A stretch of 64,000 nt of DNA from Anthopleura xanthogrammica (GCA_964019055.1 OZ025220.1:9762029-9826028), one strand, 5' to 3'. Shown: positions 14,083 to 26,454, numbered from the stretch's first letter. The notes: generated from the sequence alone by a model not told the origin. Translations and numbers: made by a program.

Positions 14083-14519
14083 ATCACCCCTAGTTCCGCC
14101 ATCTTGTTTTCCTTGCAGAATACTCTATAGTCCGGCCTTTTTCTAATAATAACGAATAAGACAAATAAAGGAACATTTCCATTAAAAAAAATGAGCGCAG
14201 CTGTCCACTCCCATTTTGTACCACTTCGGATAAAATTAATAATAAAAATCTTATGGAAACAATAAAAAATTTCATAACTTTTCGCATGTGTTTTTTACTG
14301 AAGTTGCATATCGTAAGGTGTTGATTCGTTATACGCACCGCCCCGATTAAGCCAAATATTAGAGCAAAATATCAAAGAACACTGCCTTCGAACAAGCACT
14401 GTCCCCGAATAAGCGCCGCAACTGAAACACTAGGATTTAAATAGCGCTGATGCTTATCGAGTAAATACGGTATTACTGGTTTGCAATCATCCCAAGAGAA
14501 TATAGGCCCAATACAATAA

Positions 14520-14610
14520 CAAAAGACATGGCGGCCATGTTGGATGATATAACAAAAAAGACTGATCGATGACAAATCGTTTGTTAAATTCATCCAACAT
14601 GGCGGCAATG
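14520..14610. repeat. ATGGCGGCCATGTTGG foldback MITE, single copy
   Basis: The left arm is ATGGCGGCCATGTTGGATGA and the right arm is TTCATCCAACATGGCGG. The same arms occur at about 41128-41215 and, amplified in tandem, at 46849-47306. It lies just upstream of the thioredoxin-like gene. Confidence 0.75.
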
Positions 14611-14743
14611 AAAACGATAAATAGCCTCCAAGGGACCCGACGCCATTTTCGAAAACTATTCGGTCCATTTTCGTTAAAAGTTCGGAGAAACATCCTTTTA
14701 GTACCCAATCTCTCAGTCTTCCCAAGCGAGCGCGGTATTCAAG

Positions 14744-17700
14744 ATGGCGGTCGCAACGTGTTTTCTTCGGGTTTTAGTGTTTCTCGTTGTTTTTAGCTTT
14801 TTACTCGCTGAAGATGAACTAAGAATTCTTTATGATAATAATTTTGAGCATCTTACACAAGCTGCTACGGGTGCTACTACTGGAGACTGGTTGGTTGTTT
14901 TGTAAGTAAAGATATAAATATTTTGAAAAGGAAAATTTTGAAAACTGTTTCACGCATGAAGGCATAAATTTTGTCTTTTTTCAAAATCCCAGTAGGCTAG
15001 CGAAAATGTTTATAAATACAAAAGAAATATGCTGTTGTTTTAGTATTCTTTATAGATTATTATTAATGAGTGGCTATTGGAATTATAAGGTTTTTCAGGG
15101 CTGCTTTTTAACCCGGCCTATGCAATCGATGAAATCGATGATCGATGAAAATCGATAACAATCAATAACAATCGATATCAGTTAATCGATTGATATTGGA
15201 AATTGATAATCTGTCGATGAACTGCCTTCGTGTGACTATCGATTTCGATCGATTTACATCGACTTTCATCAACTTGATCGATTTTCATCGATTTTTGATT
15301 TGTTTCATAATATAATAAGTTTATGTAGATCGGGCATAGCATGAACGCAATTGGAGATCACTATATCAAAAGGAAAGCACATATCAAGTCACAATGTGAA
15401 TTTTATTGCCATTATCAAATAAACATTAACACAATTTTCTTTTGGGAGAGGACTTATTAAAACCTAACTGATCACTGTATGGAAGGCAACTTCGCCTAAA
15501 AATGCTTCCACATTTATCCTTGCATATAAAACATCACCAACTCCAGCTTGAAAGACGCGCTCATGGTAGCCTTTTACTACGCAAACAATATTTAAATTCA
15601 CATCGGATTCTGTCACGGATTCAGCAGTGGTCATTTCTAATAGTCGTAGAAGATTAAAGCCAGCAAGAGCAGTATCAGTAGGGAAGACGAACTACGAGAC
15701 TCAAGTGAAGATGGGCACGCATACTGGCCGATGATCGTCAGGCAGTGGATTATATTCAATGTTCACAATCGATCATAATCGATGTTATCAATCGATCATA
15801 ATCAATATTAAGAAATGTTTTTGTGACTATCAATTGATCATCGATTGCTAAATATCAATCGATATCAATCGATTGACTGATATTGATTGTTATTGATTGA
15901 TCGATTGCTTTTCCGATCATCGGATTTCATCGATTGCATAGGCCGGGTTTTTAAGCTTACCTTATTATTTTATCCTAGTAAGCTTATTCTATTTAATATT
16001 CATTTTATTTATCCCTTTATGGATTTGTCTGGTTTTTTATTCATCCATTTTTTGACACATACACTCACTCATTCATTTAATCATTGAATCATTTATGTAT
16101 TCACTCATTTACTCATTCATTCATTCATCTATCCATTCACCTATCCATCCATCAATTCATCCATCCATCCATCCATCCATCCATCCATCCATCCATCCAT
16201 CCATCCATCCATCCATCCATCCATCCATCCATCCATCCATCCATCCATCCATCCATCCATCCATCCATCCATCCATCCATCCATCCATCCATCCATCCAT
16301 CCATCCATCCATCCATCCATCCATCCATCCATCCATCCATCCATCCATCCATCCATCCATCCATCCATCCATCCATCCATCCATCCATCCATCCATCCAT
16401 CCATCCATCCATCCATCCATCCATCCATCCATCCATCCATCCATCCATCCATCCATCCATCCATCCATCCATCCATCCATCCATCCATCCATCCATCCAT
16501 CCATCCATCCATCCATCCATCCATCCATCCATCCATCCATCCATCCATCCATCCATCCATCCATCCATCCATCCATCCATCCATCCATCCATCCATCCAT
16601 CCATCCATCCATCCATCCATCCATCCATCCATCCATCCATCCATCCATCCATCCATCCATCCATCCATCCATCCATCCATCCATCCATCCATCCATCCAT
16701 CCATCCATCCATCCATCCATCCATCCATCCATCCATCCATCCATCCATCCATCCATCCATCCATCCATCCATCCATCCATCCATCCATCCATCCATCCAT
16801 CCATCCATCCATCCATCCATCCATCCATCCATCCATCCATCCATCCATCCATCCATCCATCCATCCATCCATCCATCCATCCATCCATCCATCCATCCAT
16901 CCATATCCATCCATCCATCCATCCATCCATCCATCCATCCATCCATCCATCCATCCATCCATCCATCCATCCATCCATCTATCCATCCATCCATCCATCC
17001 ATCCATCCATCCATCCATCCATCCATCCATCCATCCATCCATCCATTTAATCACTCAATCCTTTCTTCTATCTTTTGTTTTTTCCCTTATCGTTCATTTA
17101 CATATCTAATTATTTATATTTATACTCCCTAATAATAATTATTATTCATAGCTCAAAGGACCACAGTGAATGTCCTCAGTGCAAGGATGTGGAGGATATT
17201 TTAACCAAGCTCGGCCCCAAGTAAGTAGTAATCTTATTTATCCCACACCTTGATCTTTTTTGTGGTATTAGGATGATCTAAAACCTTGCAATGTTTGGTG
17301 TTTATGTTGTTAAACATGCGGTATCCCATGAAATGATCCAATTTATTGCGCATGCAGTGATGGGGTTTCCTATTCAAGATAAATGTCAGTGTTTCGTTGA
17401 CTTTTCATGTATCGATGCAGTGATTTCATATTTTTTTTGTGGTGCTGCAGCGTAAGCGCATGCCACCCAATATGAGCAATATATACTCATACCTTTTCTT
17501 TCCTTTAGATTTCAATACAAGCTAAATACAGCAAAAGTACTCTCATCCAGCAAATGTAGGCATTGAGTTGTTTTGTACTATATTTCATTTGCTTTGTATT
17601 TTCTCACTTACTGCATTCCTCAAATCTTCAGATTTTATCAATACCTTGAAACAAACTCTCTGCTGATCTAAGTCAGGGCATGGCTAACTCACAGATAGAA

Positions 17701-19802
17701 CCCTGAAACAACCTCTGGGCTGATCTAAATCAGGGCACGGCTAACTCACAGATAGAACCCTGAAACAACCTCTGGGCTGATCTAAGTCAGGATACCACTA
17801 ACCTGGAGAAAAACCCCTGATCCAAGGGAGAGACGTTACAAACTCTACTCACATGTGATGCATGATGAGCCTGGGAATCAAACCCCAGACTGCAGGGCAA
17901 GTGCTACTACTGCAACACTACCCTTGATTTCTCAAGTTGTTCATCCCTTTCACCTTATTTCATTCTTTTTTTCTTCCCTTTTTTTCCTACTTCCTTTCCT
18001 TTTTTCCATCGTTCTTACTTCCCTCTATTTTCCCCCTTTCATTCTCTCCCTTCTTTCATGCCTTTGATCGAGAATTTATTTTCCATTCTTCATATGTATG
18101 ACACTAATCTACTGACAGTTTATAGCGGCTTTGCACCATCACGTGATGGCAGCCATGACAGGAGGCAGGAACAATTGAATCTGGTCTAATATGATTTACA
18201 TGAGAAAGAATTCAGTTTCCCAGGGGGAAAGACTATTGTTGTGCCTCCTGTCATGGCAGTCATCACATGATGGTGCAAAGCCTCTATTAACATGAATATA
18301 CTGGTGTTGTCCTCAGTAACCTTCAAAAGATTTGAGGTCACCAAATGGCCAGCAATTTCTCTGTGAGTAAACTTTTATTGTATTCATGCCTCAGATGTCC
18401 TGCAACACCAAGAAAGAGTCAGATAAACTATAAGTCCGACTAAACCCCATTTTTATTTGCATAATTATATATACTAATTCTAGTATGTAGTTTCATCACA
18501 AAATTTGTTAAAAATCGGACAAGGTGATTTTTTTGTCTATAAACATACCAGGGTCAACTTTTGTTAATTTTGGCTACAGTTTAGGGGTAGGGGTGGGGGT
18601 GGGGGAGAGAGAGAGATAAGTTTTAGATATTTTATTTCTAAAAACTTTGTCCTTCAACAAGGTTTCACCATGGACACCAGTATTACTACACAAGTGATAA
18701 ATACTCAGAAGAATCTCTGACAGCTTTCTTAAAAAACTATGATAAACAACCAAACAGAAAAGTCCCTGAGACAATTACAATGTTGTAAGTACACCTACCA
18801 CAGCAAGCCCAGTACATAGAGCAGATTTCATATGAGTGTAAAAAGTCATGGCACACTGCATGGTTATGGCGTGGCATGGATATAGCACTTCTAATGTTTT
18901 GAATTCATGCACAGCACAGCACTAACACAGTCACGACAATGCACGGCCTGTGCTGTAAGTTTTTCATAGTCTACCAACTACAAAATCTACCAACTGGTTG
19001 CTGTTTTACCACAGGCAGCCCAAAATTATGTGTTAAAAACAAAAATTCTCTCCTCTTTTCTGTTCATCTTTCTAATTCTGTTTTGAAACACTTGAAAATG
19101 TTTTGAATTGGTTTAAAGATGAAACAGTACACATCAATGAAGGAAATGAAGTAAAATATAGCCATCATTTTTCTGTTTGTTTGTTTCTTTTTTCTTTCTT
19201 TGCATCAGTCTTTATTGCAAGTGACTTTTTGCATTGTGATTCAATTGTGAGACAAATATCAAGTATCATTCTTTATTACATTTCCACGATGGATAATATT
19301 TTTCATTCTACTGACTTTTTGTTTGTTTGTTTTCTTCTAGTGATGTTATTGTTGAAGACATAATGGAGGATGTTAAGGTTAGTGAACAACCATCACTTGA
19401 CTGGGAAGAAGACTTGAGGATGCTGCACAGTGGTGATGATGATGGTGATGATGATGATGGTGGTGATGATGATGAAAATAATAATGATGATGTTGTCTCT
19501 GGTTCACATAATAATGAGAATGAGGCATATAAAAATGGACCACTGCATAATACTATTGTTTCTTTCCCCAGCACATCATCCATATGCGTAAGAATGCTGC
19601 CTTCATAATCTTCTTTTCTGGTATTCTATTTGGGCTAATGCTGATGCCCATCTTGAAATGTATTGCTGATTTCCTTATCTCAACCTTCACTCACGATGAA
19701 GATAAGAAAGACTATGATGAGGACGAGGATGAGAAAGAAGACGAGGAGGGAGAAGAAGAGAAGGAGGAAGAGAAAAATGAAGAACAGAAGAAAGAAGATT
19801 AA
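14744..19802 (+). CDS. Thioredoxin-related transmembrane protein with CPQC site and acidic tail (TMX-like)
   Basis: Seven exons join in frame: 14744-14901, 17152-17220, 17509-17555, 18317-18362, 18662-18784, 19341-19377 and 19572-19802, giving 236 aa. Residues 1-22 are a signal peptide. [17 protein letters not shown] places a CxxC at 60-63 in the position of the thioredoxin active site. [20 protein letters not shown] holds the cis-proline-like P and the glycine turn that follow it in thioredoxin folds. A single membrane span (about 168-192, [20 protein letters not shown]) is followed by about 35 mostly Asp, Glu and Lys residues. This matches the TMX family of ER-membrane oxidoreductases in layout. 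The CPQC sequence is unusual against CPAC in TMX1. An AATAAA lies at 20380-20385. The exact TMX subtype is not decided. Confidence 0.85.
15110..15952. mobile_element. Large palindromic element rich in AATCGAT repeats
   Basis: The left end reads AACCCGGCCTATGCAATCGA and the right end TCGATTGCATAGGCCGGGTT, exact reverse complements. Each arm continues with many AATCGAT/ATCGATTG-type units (about 15120-15300 and 15760-15920). The centre (15310-15750) is non-repetitive and carries no recognisable protein. It lies in intron 1 of the TMX-like gene. It is a non-autonomous inverted-repeat element of unknown superfamily. Confidence 0.8.
16130..17047. repeat. (ATCC)n tetranucleotide array, ~900 bp
   Basis: About 225 ATCC units with only a few interruptions (an extra AT near 16904 and a CTAT near 16979). 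It runs almost to exon 2 of the TMX-like gene at 17152. It is open in several frames on both strands, but these frames only reflect the 4-bp repeat. Confidence 0.98.
17643..17935 (-). mobile_element. Composite SINE/VNTR element, minus orientation
   Basis: On the minus strand it begins with a tRNA-like head (about 17935-17850) that carries a B-box-like GGTTTGATTCCC. It then has a short middle (CTACTCACATG and AACCTGGAGAAAAACC on the plus strand). It ends in about 2.7 copies of the 57-bp unit (17643-17800). The same order of parts occurs at 37131-38105. It lies between exons 3 and 4 of the TMX-like gene. Confidence 0.65.
18120..18290. repeat. Foldback MITE
   Basis: The left arm contains GGCTTTGCACCATCACGTGA, then TGGCAGCCATGACAGGAGGC. 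The right arm contains GCCTCCTGTCATGGCAGTCA, then CATGATGGTGCAAAGCC. It ends 27 bp before exon 4 of the TMX-like gene. Confidence 0.85.
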
Positions 19803-20689
19803 AATCTTCATTGCCATGAGATTCTGTTGTATGTTGCATATTCCTTGTGTTGTGTTACATATCTAAGTAGTGATGTAGAAATGACGTCATTGCAAAACTG
19901 AGGTGTCATGAAGCCTGTGAAAATTCCTCCAGACACAATCAAACTTACACTGACTACAGAAAATATCTGGAGCTCAAAACCTTAACAATACCTAAACAAA
20001 ATAGCGAAGAAGCATGTAATGTTTTCTTATCTAATTATATTGAGTAGGCTACTAAGGGTGTCACCTCAGTCTTGCAAAGTTTCTTGATATTCTGATTGGC
20101 TAACATTTTTTCTCAGATCAGCTGGGTTTCATATTGTGTTGTCATGGGAAATATGTTGTTTGAAGTTAACCATTATTTCTTTCACGTTTTTTGGCTAATA
20201 TCTTTCCCAAGATTCACAGAAGAATGGTTTCCATTTCATTCACAAGTCCTCTGATTGGTTTGTCTTCTATGTGCAATTTTGATTGGCTCACAGGTCGGGT
20301 CACCATGGAAACAGGGTAGGACCATTGTGAGTTAAATTAAATATTTAAGAGCATTAATTATTTAAGACGGATTTTAAAGAATAAAGTGAATTTTAAAGAT
20401 ATATTGCACACATTTTGTGAGGGTGGGGGGTTGAAAACATATGTTATGATCTGAATTTATGAATTTATTACTACATCAAATAATATCTTATATGGTGCAA
20501 GTTCTTTTTCTCCATATTTTTATTCGTAAATGAGAGTGCAATCTGATAGAGAATCCCTAAACTTAGCTACTAAATTAGTGCTAAATAGAGGTTAATCTTG
20601 TAGCAGTTTACCTGTGAAATAGTTAGAACACTACAGCTATTTCATTTGTTTCAGGGGCAAGTACAATCACTCTAGCACTGTCTAGCAAT

Positions 20690-20800
20690 AGACCTCTTAC
20701 AGCACGTCTTAGAGGGCCGTATGTTAGATAACCTTTATAGCTGTTAATACGTATTTTTCCCTCGTAAAATAAAGTTTATTGTATTGTATTGTATTGTATT
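20690..20800 (+). mobile_element. Probable LINE 3' tail with (TTGTA)n end
   Basis: CTCGTAAAATAAAGTTTATTG is followed by several TTGTA/TGTAT units. A short AT-rich tail ending in a 5-bp repeat is typical of the 3' end of CR1/L2/RTE-type retrotransposons. No reverse transcriptase is present. A CTCCAAATTGA foldback copy follows at about 20800-20912. Confidence 0.45.
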
Positions 20801-21652
20801 GGAATGCAGCTCAATTTGGAGGACAAAACAATAGTTTCCAATGCTCAGGAGATTAAAATTCTTTTGTTTTGTCCTCCAAATTGATCTGCACGTCATGTGT
20901 AAGTGGTCTATATCTATTTAGCTTTTACTTTATGTTTTATTTTATGATTATGGTGTTCTTTATCTCAATATCGCTATTCGTAAAATACATTTTCTGTTGC
21001 GTTATTCATTTTTGATTCTTGTATAATTGGTAGCTTCTTCTTGTCCAGCAAGTTCAGAGTTTTACAGCTCAAAATATTCGAAGGTATTTACAAATCTTAC
21101 TGTCATTAATTCTTTCACATCTGAAGTTGGCAGTATGCACTGCACTGTCTTGTTTCAAAATTGTCCTGTTTTTCACAATTTACTGAAATTTATTTTCTTT
21201 TTTTGCCGAATTTTATAAAGCATTTATTTATATTTTTATTTTATTTCTTAATCACTTCCCTGTAGTCTTTAGTTTATTTGTTTTCTTTCTATTTTTCGTT
21301 GTGTTTCCATTTGTTCTCTTCATTTTCTGTTTTTCTTCCATTTTTTCACTTCTGTATTTCCATATTTAATCGAAGTTGTTTTCGTCTTATTTCGATCATA
21401 GGTTTTTTTTCAGTATCTTCCATTTCCTTCTCCTTTCCTTTCCCTTATTTCCATTTATCTATTTTCCATTTCCATTTCTCCGTAACTCAAAGTTTCGTTT
21501 CTTTTTACCTTTCAAGTTTTTCATTTTTCATTTTGCAGCTCTATATTTTTGAACACGTTTCTTTATCTTTATTTGTCTTCCATATTTCTTCTAGTTTTAT
21601 TTCCATCTTTTGTTCATTCGTGTTCTATTTTCATATTTTGGCCGTTTTCATC

Positions 21653-22514
21653 TCAGCATATGGAGTTACCATACTGACAAACATCTCCACCAGCGAAGAC
21701 GTCCGATGCGACACCTTTCCCAGGATGTTTCATCTTAACATGAAACCACGAGTTCTCCTTGATAGCGTTTACTCTCTCCAGTTTCCTACAATACTTGTTT
21801 TGCCTCAAAATCTCAGATTTTCGTCCAATTTTGATCCTATGTCCTTCCAACACACACAGATAGTCCGAACTCCGATAAATATAGAGAAGAAATGTCAATA
21901 CGACCAAAAAGCTTGTCACAGGCCACAGGACAATGAGAACAAGTTCAAACTCTGTAGCTTGTATTAGGTAGACCAAAACGGTGAAAGTAAAAGAAATCAT
22001 GAACAGCATTATCGTTAGCGCTACACATGGCCCAACTTTTTCTGCTTGTGACCCCATGAGTGATCTTACTTCAGGACGCCTTGAGCACAGGAAGGACCAA
22101 AATTCCTCCTTCAATAGACTTATTTATTTATGCGTTTATTTCAGTCAAGATGTCAAGAAAAGGTTAATGTTGCTATTCTTGTTAAACAAGTCATGTGACC
22201 TCTTGTTATGACTGAAATTTTGCTACTGGGTTTTTGAAGTGTTGGTGATTTTCTGTTTAAAAAGACTGAAGTGCGGGATATTTTGTATCCCAGATTTCTC
22301 GTTTCCAATTCTAGTATAAAGATTTTCATACCTCGTTGTCCTTCAAAACCTGACCATTTTCATTCATTTTGAATCGGTTTTCTTGCTTCAAGGTTCGGCT
22401 CTTCGAATACACGCAACACGTACCTGACTCTGTACTTTGTTTGGCCTCTCTTGTTAATTCTATGAGTGATTCACAGATATGAACTGCCACATATCTTAAA
22501 TGTGGTTTAGACAT
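21653..22514 (-). CDS. Two-transmembrane-span protein of unknown function
   Basis: The main exon (from about 22108 down to 21653) encodes about 151 residues. It has two long hydrophobic spans close together (CVALTIMLFMISFTFTVLVY and LVLIVLWPVTSFLVVLTFLL). A basic, Cys-containing segment with RIKIGRKSEILRQNKYCRKL follows, then a C terminus ending NSIC. A possible first exon, 22514-22332, opens MSKPHLRYVAVHICESLIEL and ends at a GTATGA donor. It joins in frame if an acceptor at about 22109 is used, giving 212 aa. That acceptor has a weak pyrimidine tract, so the join is uncertain. I do not recognise the family. The gene may instead be a single exon starting at about 22112. The stretch to 22600 has nothing else. 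Confidence 0.45.
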
Positions 22515-22611
22515 AAAACATCTGTGACGTCAGAATGTCGTTATCAACCGTGCCATGCCAGAACAATTTAAATTTGAGTTGATGCAATTTGATGCACTTC
22601 ACAGCACGTGT

Positions 22612-22800
22612 CATTCCCTTGAGTATTATTTCTTTCTTTACTAGGAATGCTTTTCAGCTATGGTGTAATGTTTTCCAATTTCAGACCATGTGTCATTCAC
22701 TTGAGTATTATTTCTTTCTTTACTAGGATTGCTTTTCAGCTATAGTGCTATGTTTTCCTATTTCAGCCCGTGTCATTCCCTTGAGTATTATTTCTTTCTA
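22612..22800 (+). repeat. ~80-bp minisatellite family, locus 1
   Basis: Units contain TTCCCTTGAGTATTATTTCT, then CTAGGAATGCTTTTCAGCTA and TTTCAGACCATGTGTCAT. About 2.5 copies are present here. The same unit makes tandem arrays at 30840-31235 (reverse) and 42165-42630, with single copies near 25140-25275 and 54950-55050. Confidence 0.85.
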
Positions 22801-23585
22801 TGTTGCATTATTTGCATCGAAAGATCGAGTCCTTCCGATCAATATACACTTGCTGTCAAATCTTCCCCACCCAACCCTCCCTTAAATATTGACCGTTACT
22901 TGTTTTCAGTATTTACTACGATGACTCACAGTCCAACATTGACGCATTGCCAGGATTAGTATCAGTTTCATCGGTCTCCACTGCGTCGTGCTGGTGCCAT
23001 GCTAACACAAGGTCGTATCAATCCTTCGCTTAAACCATCTTAAAAAAACAATCTATCTGGCCCCCAAAAACAATGTCTCATTTTCACTGACAGATATCTC
23101 ACTCATCGGAAAAGAAAACAGATTCAACCAAGTAGTTTTTACGACAGTTTCCCGTCGTTAATTCGTATTATATTTGTTCATTTTCGTAGACATCTTAGAC
23201 CATAGTTCATCCGCTGTAACGAGTAATCACACTTATTGCTCAGCAGGAATGTTTGCAGTCAAATCACCAAGATTCTTTCGCGATTCAGTTTCCAAACTTC
23301 ATGTTGTTTTTATCGAATTTATCGTACATATGGGTTTACTGTTTCCCCACATATTATCATGGGTTTTTTTGCATAAACTTATGCTTAAAATTATTCAAGT
23401 CGACTTATTACTTTTCGTATTTTAATTAAGGCTTGTATCAACAAACGAAGCGCGCACAATCCTATATTCACCTGCTGATTATAGAGAAGTATTTCAAAGT
23501 TCTCGACCAATCAGCGCGCTCGATTTTCTATGGGTGATGATAGTATTGTGGGTTATTAGTACAGGTTCCCCCTCTCTCTCTACAA

Positions 23586-24110
23586 GATACATGATGCATT
23601 CTGGTCTAGCTTGGGTCCAAATATCTTCTGTTTATCATGCCTTATATGGTGTTGATCAAAGCTAGACCACAATGCACCTTGTTCCCTATACCAGGTCTGG
23701 CTTTGATCAACACCATATAAGGCATGATGAACAAACAATGTTGTACCCAAGCTAGACCACAATGCACCTTGTTCCCTATTCCAGGTCTGGCTTTGATCAA
23801 CACCATATAAGGCATGATGAACAAACAATGTTGTACCCAAACTAGCCAACAATGCACCTTGTTCCCTATTCCAGGTCTGGCTTTGATCAACACCATATAA
23901 GGCATGATGAACAAACAATGTTGTACCCAAACTAGACCACAATGCACCTTGTTCCCTATTCCAGGTCTGGCTTTGATCAACACCATATAAGGCATGATAA
24001 ACAGAAAATGTTACTATCCCATGTCTGAATTGGGTACAAATACTACCATATAAGGTATGTCGAACAAAAGATATTTGTTCCCAAGCTAGACCAAGATGCA
24101 TCAATGTTTA
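23586..24110. mobile_element. Inverted-repeat element with internal 90-bp tandem array
   Basis: The outer left end is ATGATGCATTCTGGTCTAGC, then TTGGGTCC. The outer right end is TTCCCAAGCTAGACCAAGAT, then GCATCA, its approximate reverse complement. Between them are four tandem copies of about 90 bp, each with GCTAGACCACAATGCACC and CTTTGATCAACACCATATAA. The first unit also contains the inverse, CCTTATATGGTGTTGATCAA. An element that was itself palindromic seems to have gained tandem internal copies. The frames open across it reflect the repeat. Confidence 0.8.
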
Positions 24111-24199
24111 CCACCTCAGAGAAGGTCTATGGCAAAGGCGGTCCCTGTCTCTTCCTGCCCTAGTTACAGACAAGGTCTAAAGAGATCTTTTTTATAGAC

Positions 24200-24325
24200 C
24201 CCTATCACGTGACGTCAAAGCAGCTCAATTTGTAGCACAAAACAAAAGAATTTCGAACTTCTAAGAACTGTAACCTATTGCGTTGTCCTCCAAATTGAGC
24301 TGCATTCCAAAGGTCTACACAATCA
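24200..24325. repeat. Foldback MITE (GGGGTCTA / CTCCAAATTGAGC family)
   Basis: TAGACCCCTATCACGTGACG then GCAGCTCAATTTG on the left; TCCAAATTGAGCTGCATTCC then GGTCTAC on the right. It is related to copies at 20800-20912 and 60600-60735. A similar TIR type with different arms lies at 48428-48560. Confidence 0.75.
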
Positions 24326-25419
24326 TTGGAGAACCATATCAAATATTTCACAAGTTTTTCGTTCATCAAAACCTTCATTTCTATTCAAAGATACACAAAC
24401 AGTTTTCGAGTCTTGCTCAAAATTTCTTCACGATTTTCTGGAAGCATTATTAATTTTTGTACAAAAACAAAACCTCAAATGAAGTGAAAAGATCAAAAAT
24501 TCCAAGCTAAAAGAATCTAGCTTTGCTATTCTAAGGTTCAGGAGAAACTAGAAAAAAAAAAAAACTAAGAAATATTAAGAAACAGTTCAAAATAAAACTG
24601 CTGATGTGACACCTTTACTATGATTCTCAACATTCTACAAACTCAGACATTTCAATGGCTTGTAAAATTGTTTTTTTTTTGCTGCTGTCAATCAAAACTA
24701 ATCAGTCGGTACCTTTTATATTGTTGACTGACGGCAGTGAAAAACCAAATTCCAACAGGCAACTACCAACTACCGAGTTCTGACACAGAATATTGAGAAT
24801 TGCAGTAAGTTGTTTTTTATGTAAAAAGCAAGCTTCTTTTTCACATGGCCTGTGAAAAAATAAGCTTAATACAGTAGAACAAGAAGAATCTAATTTTATT
24901 GTTTTCTTTTGTTTACTTTGACTGTTACTCACTAATTATACAACCTTGTTTTGTGGGCCAAGTATAGTCGTCACTCTTTTCCACTGATGTGAAGACAGAG
25001 AGGAACAGCACTGCATGCGTTTAACCCAAAAAACTAAATCTAACAGTCAATCAAAAACAGAAGATAGCAACAGAATTGGTTTGTCTACAGCATTAGATCT
25101 AAGTTTGGGATAGACCTCTACCTTGGGCATAACTTTTTCCCATTTCAGACCCTGTTTCATTCCCTAGAGGATCATTTCTTTGTTTAACGGTTGTGCATGA
25201 GAAGAAACAATATGGATTCAACTCAATAAAAAGAATCTTATTCTCAGGGAATGACACGTGGTCTGAAAATGGAAAACATTATGCCCAAGGTAAAAAGATG
25301 TCCATTGGAGGGTTTAAATCTAGAAACAAAAATGTTGTGTTTCATCAGCAATTTGATATTGAACAAAACAATGTTTGTTTCGATGCTTGGAGGTACCAAC
25401 TTTGTCTTCTTAAGTTAAG

Positions 25420-25950
25420 CTAACCCACACGTCAAACCCTGAAACAACCTCTGGGCTGATCTAAGTCAGGGCATGGCTAACCCACAGATCAAACCCTGAA
25501 AAAACTTCTGGGCTGATCTAAGTCAGGGCATGGCTAACTCACAGATCAAACCCTGAAACAACCTTTGGGCTAATCAAAGTCAGGGCATGGCTAACTCACA
25601 GATTGAACCCTGAAACAACCTCTAGGCTGATCAAAGTCAGGGCACGGCTAACTCACAGATCAAACCCTGAAACAACCTCCGGGCTGATCAAAGTCAGGGC
25701 ACGGCTAACTCACAGATCAAACCCTGAAACAACCTCTGGGCTGATCAAAGTCTGGGCATGGCTAACTCACAGATTGAACCCTGAAACAACCTCTGGGCTG
25801 ATCAAAGTCAGGGCACGGCTAACTCACAGATTGAACCCTGAAACAACCTCTGGGCTGATCTATGTCAGGGCATGGCTAACTCACAAATAGAACCCTGAAA
25901 CAACCTCTGGGCTGATCTAAGTCAGGGCATGGCTAACTCACAGATCAAAT
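25420..25950 (+). repeat. 57-bp minisatellite array (about 9 units)
   Basis: Units read AACCCTGAAACAACCTCTGG, then GCTGATCTAAGTCAGGGCAT, then GGCTAACTCACAGATCA. 57 is a multiple of 3, so one frame stays open as a 19-residue repeat ([19 protein letters not shown]), but there is no gene context. The right flank AATTGGAATTTAG also follows this unit at 57110 and 47815. Confidence 0.9.
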
Positions 25951-26454
25951 TGGAATTTAGTTTGTAAATTAACCGAGGTGAATCTCTTTGCATCTGCCAC
26001 TGATGCACTAATAGTTTATCATAAGGCCAATATACATTGTATGATTTTTCCTCGCACGCTGAGAACCGAATTGCTTCATGTAAATCGACAATACAACTGG
26101 CTTGCGATTGTAAATGGCAGCATAAACTTGGCATAAGCATGTTGTGAGCCACAGTTGTGAGGAAAAAATTGTACTGTGTAAATTGGCCTTTATCAAAATG
26201 CTTCCAGCTTTCAGTCATACACTTTTGCCTTCATGATCTTTGACATCTGTGAACAACTAGCATATTCTTGGACAGTATACATTACAGTATAGATACATCT
26301 TCCACAATGAGAATGGAAATCTATAAGTTAATCATGGCGCAGAATTTTGAAACGTTGATTGAATGGACGTCCTCTGAGTGGATAATAATGCCACACTGTA
26401 TTTTTAGTATTATATTTAAAGTTATTACAAATAATTTGATGGGTTGAATCACAC

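Noticed and set aside
16084..17132. Long open frames encoding HPSI or MDGW repeats on both strands
   Set aside because: They are produced by the 4-bp ATCC array, whose 12-bp frame period gives the same 4-residue repeat in every frame; there is no start context or splice support.
21278..21967. 229-aa plus-strand frame rich in Phe and Ser
   Set aside because: A T-rich low-complexity stretch for the first half; the second half is antisense to the two-membrane-span exon, which has better coding character.
23580..24104. 174-aa minus-strand frame with repeated GVDQSQTWNREQGALW units
   Set aside because: It is the 90-bp tandem interior of an inverted-repeat element; no family match or splice sites.
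25603..25890. 95-aa frame of 19-residue repeats ([19 protein letters not shown])
   Set aside because: The 57-bp VNTR unit is a multiple of three, so the frame is open by arithmetic; the same unit occurs in introns in either strand.
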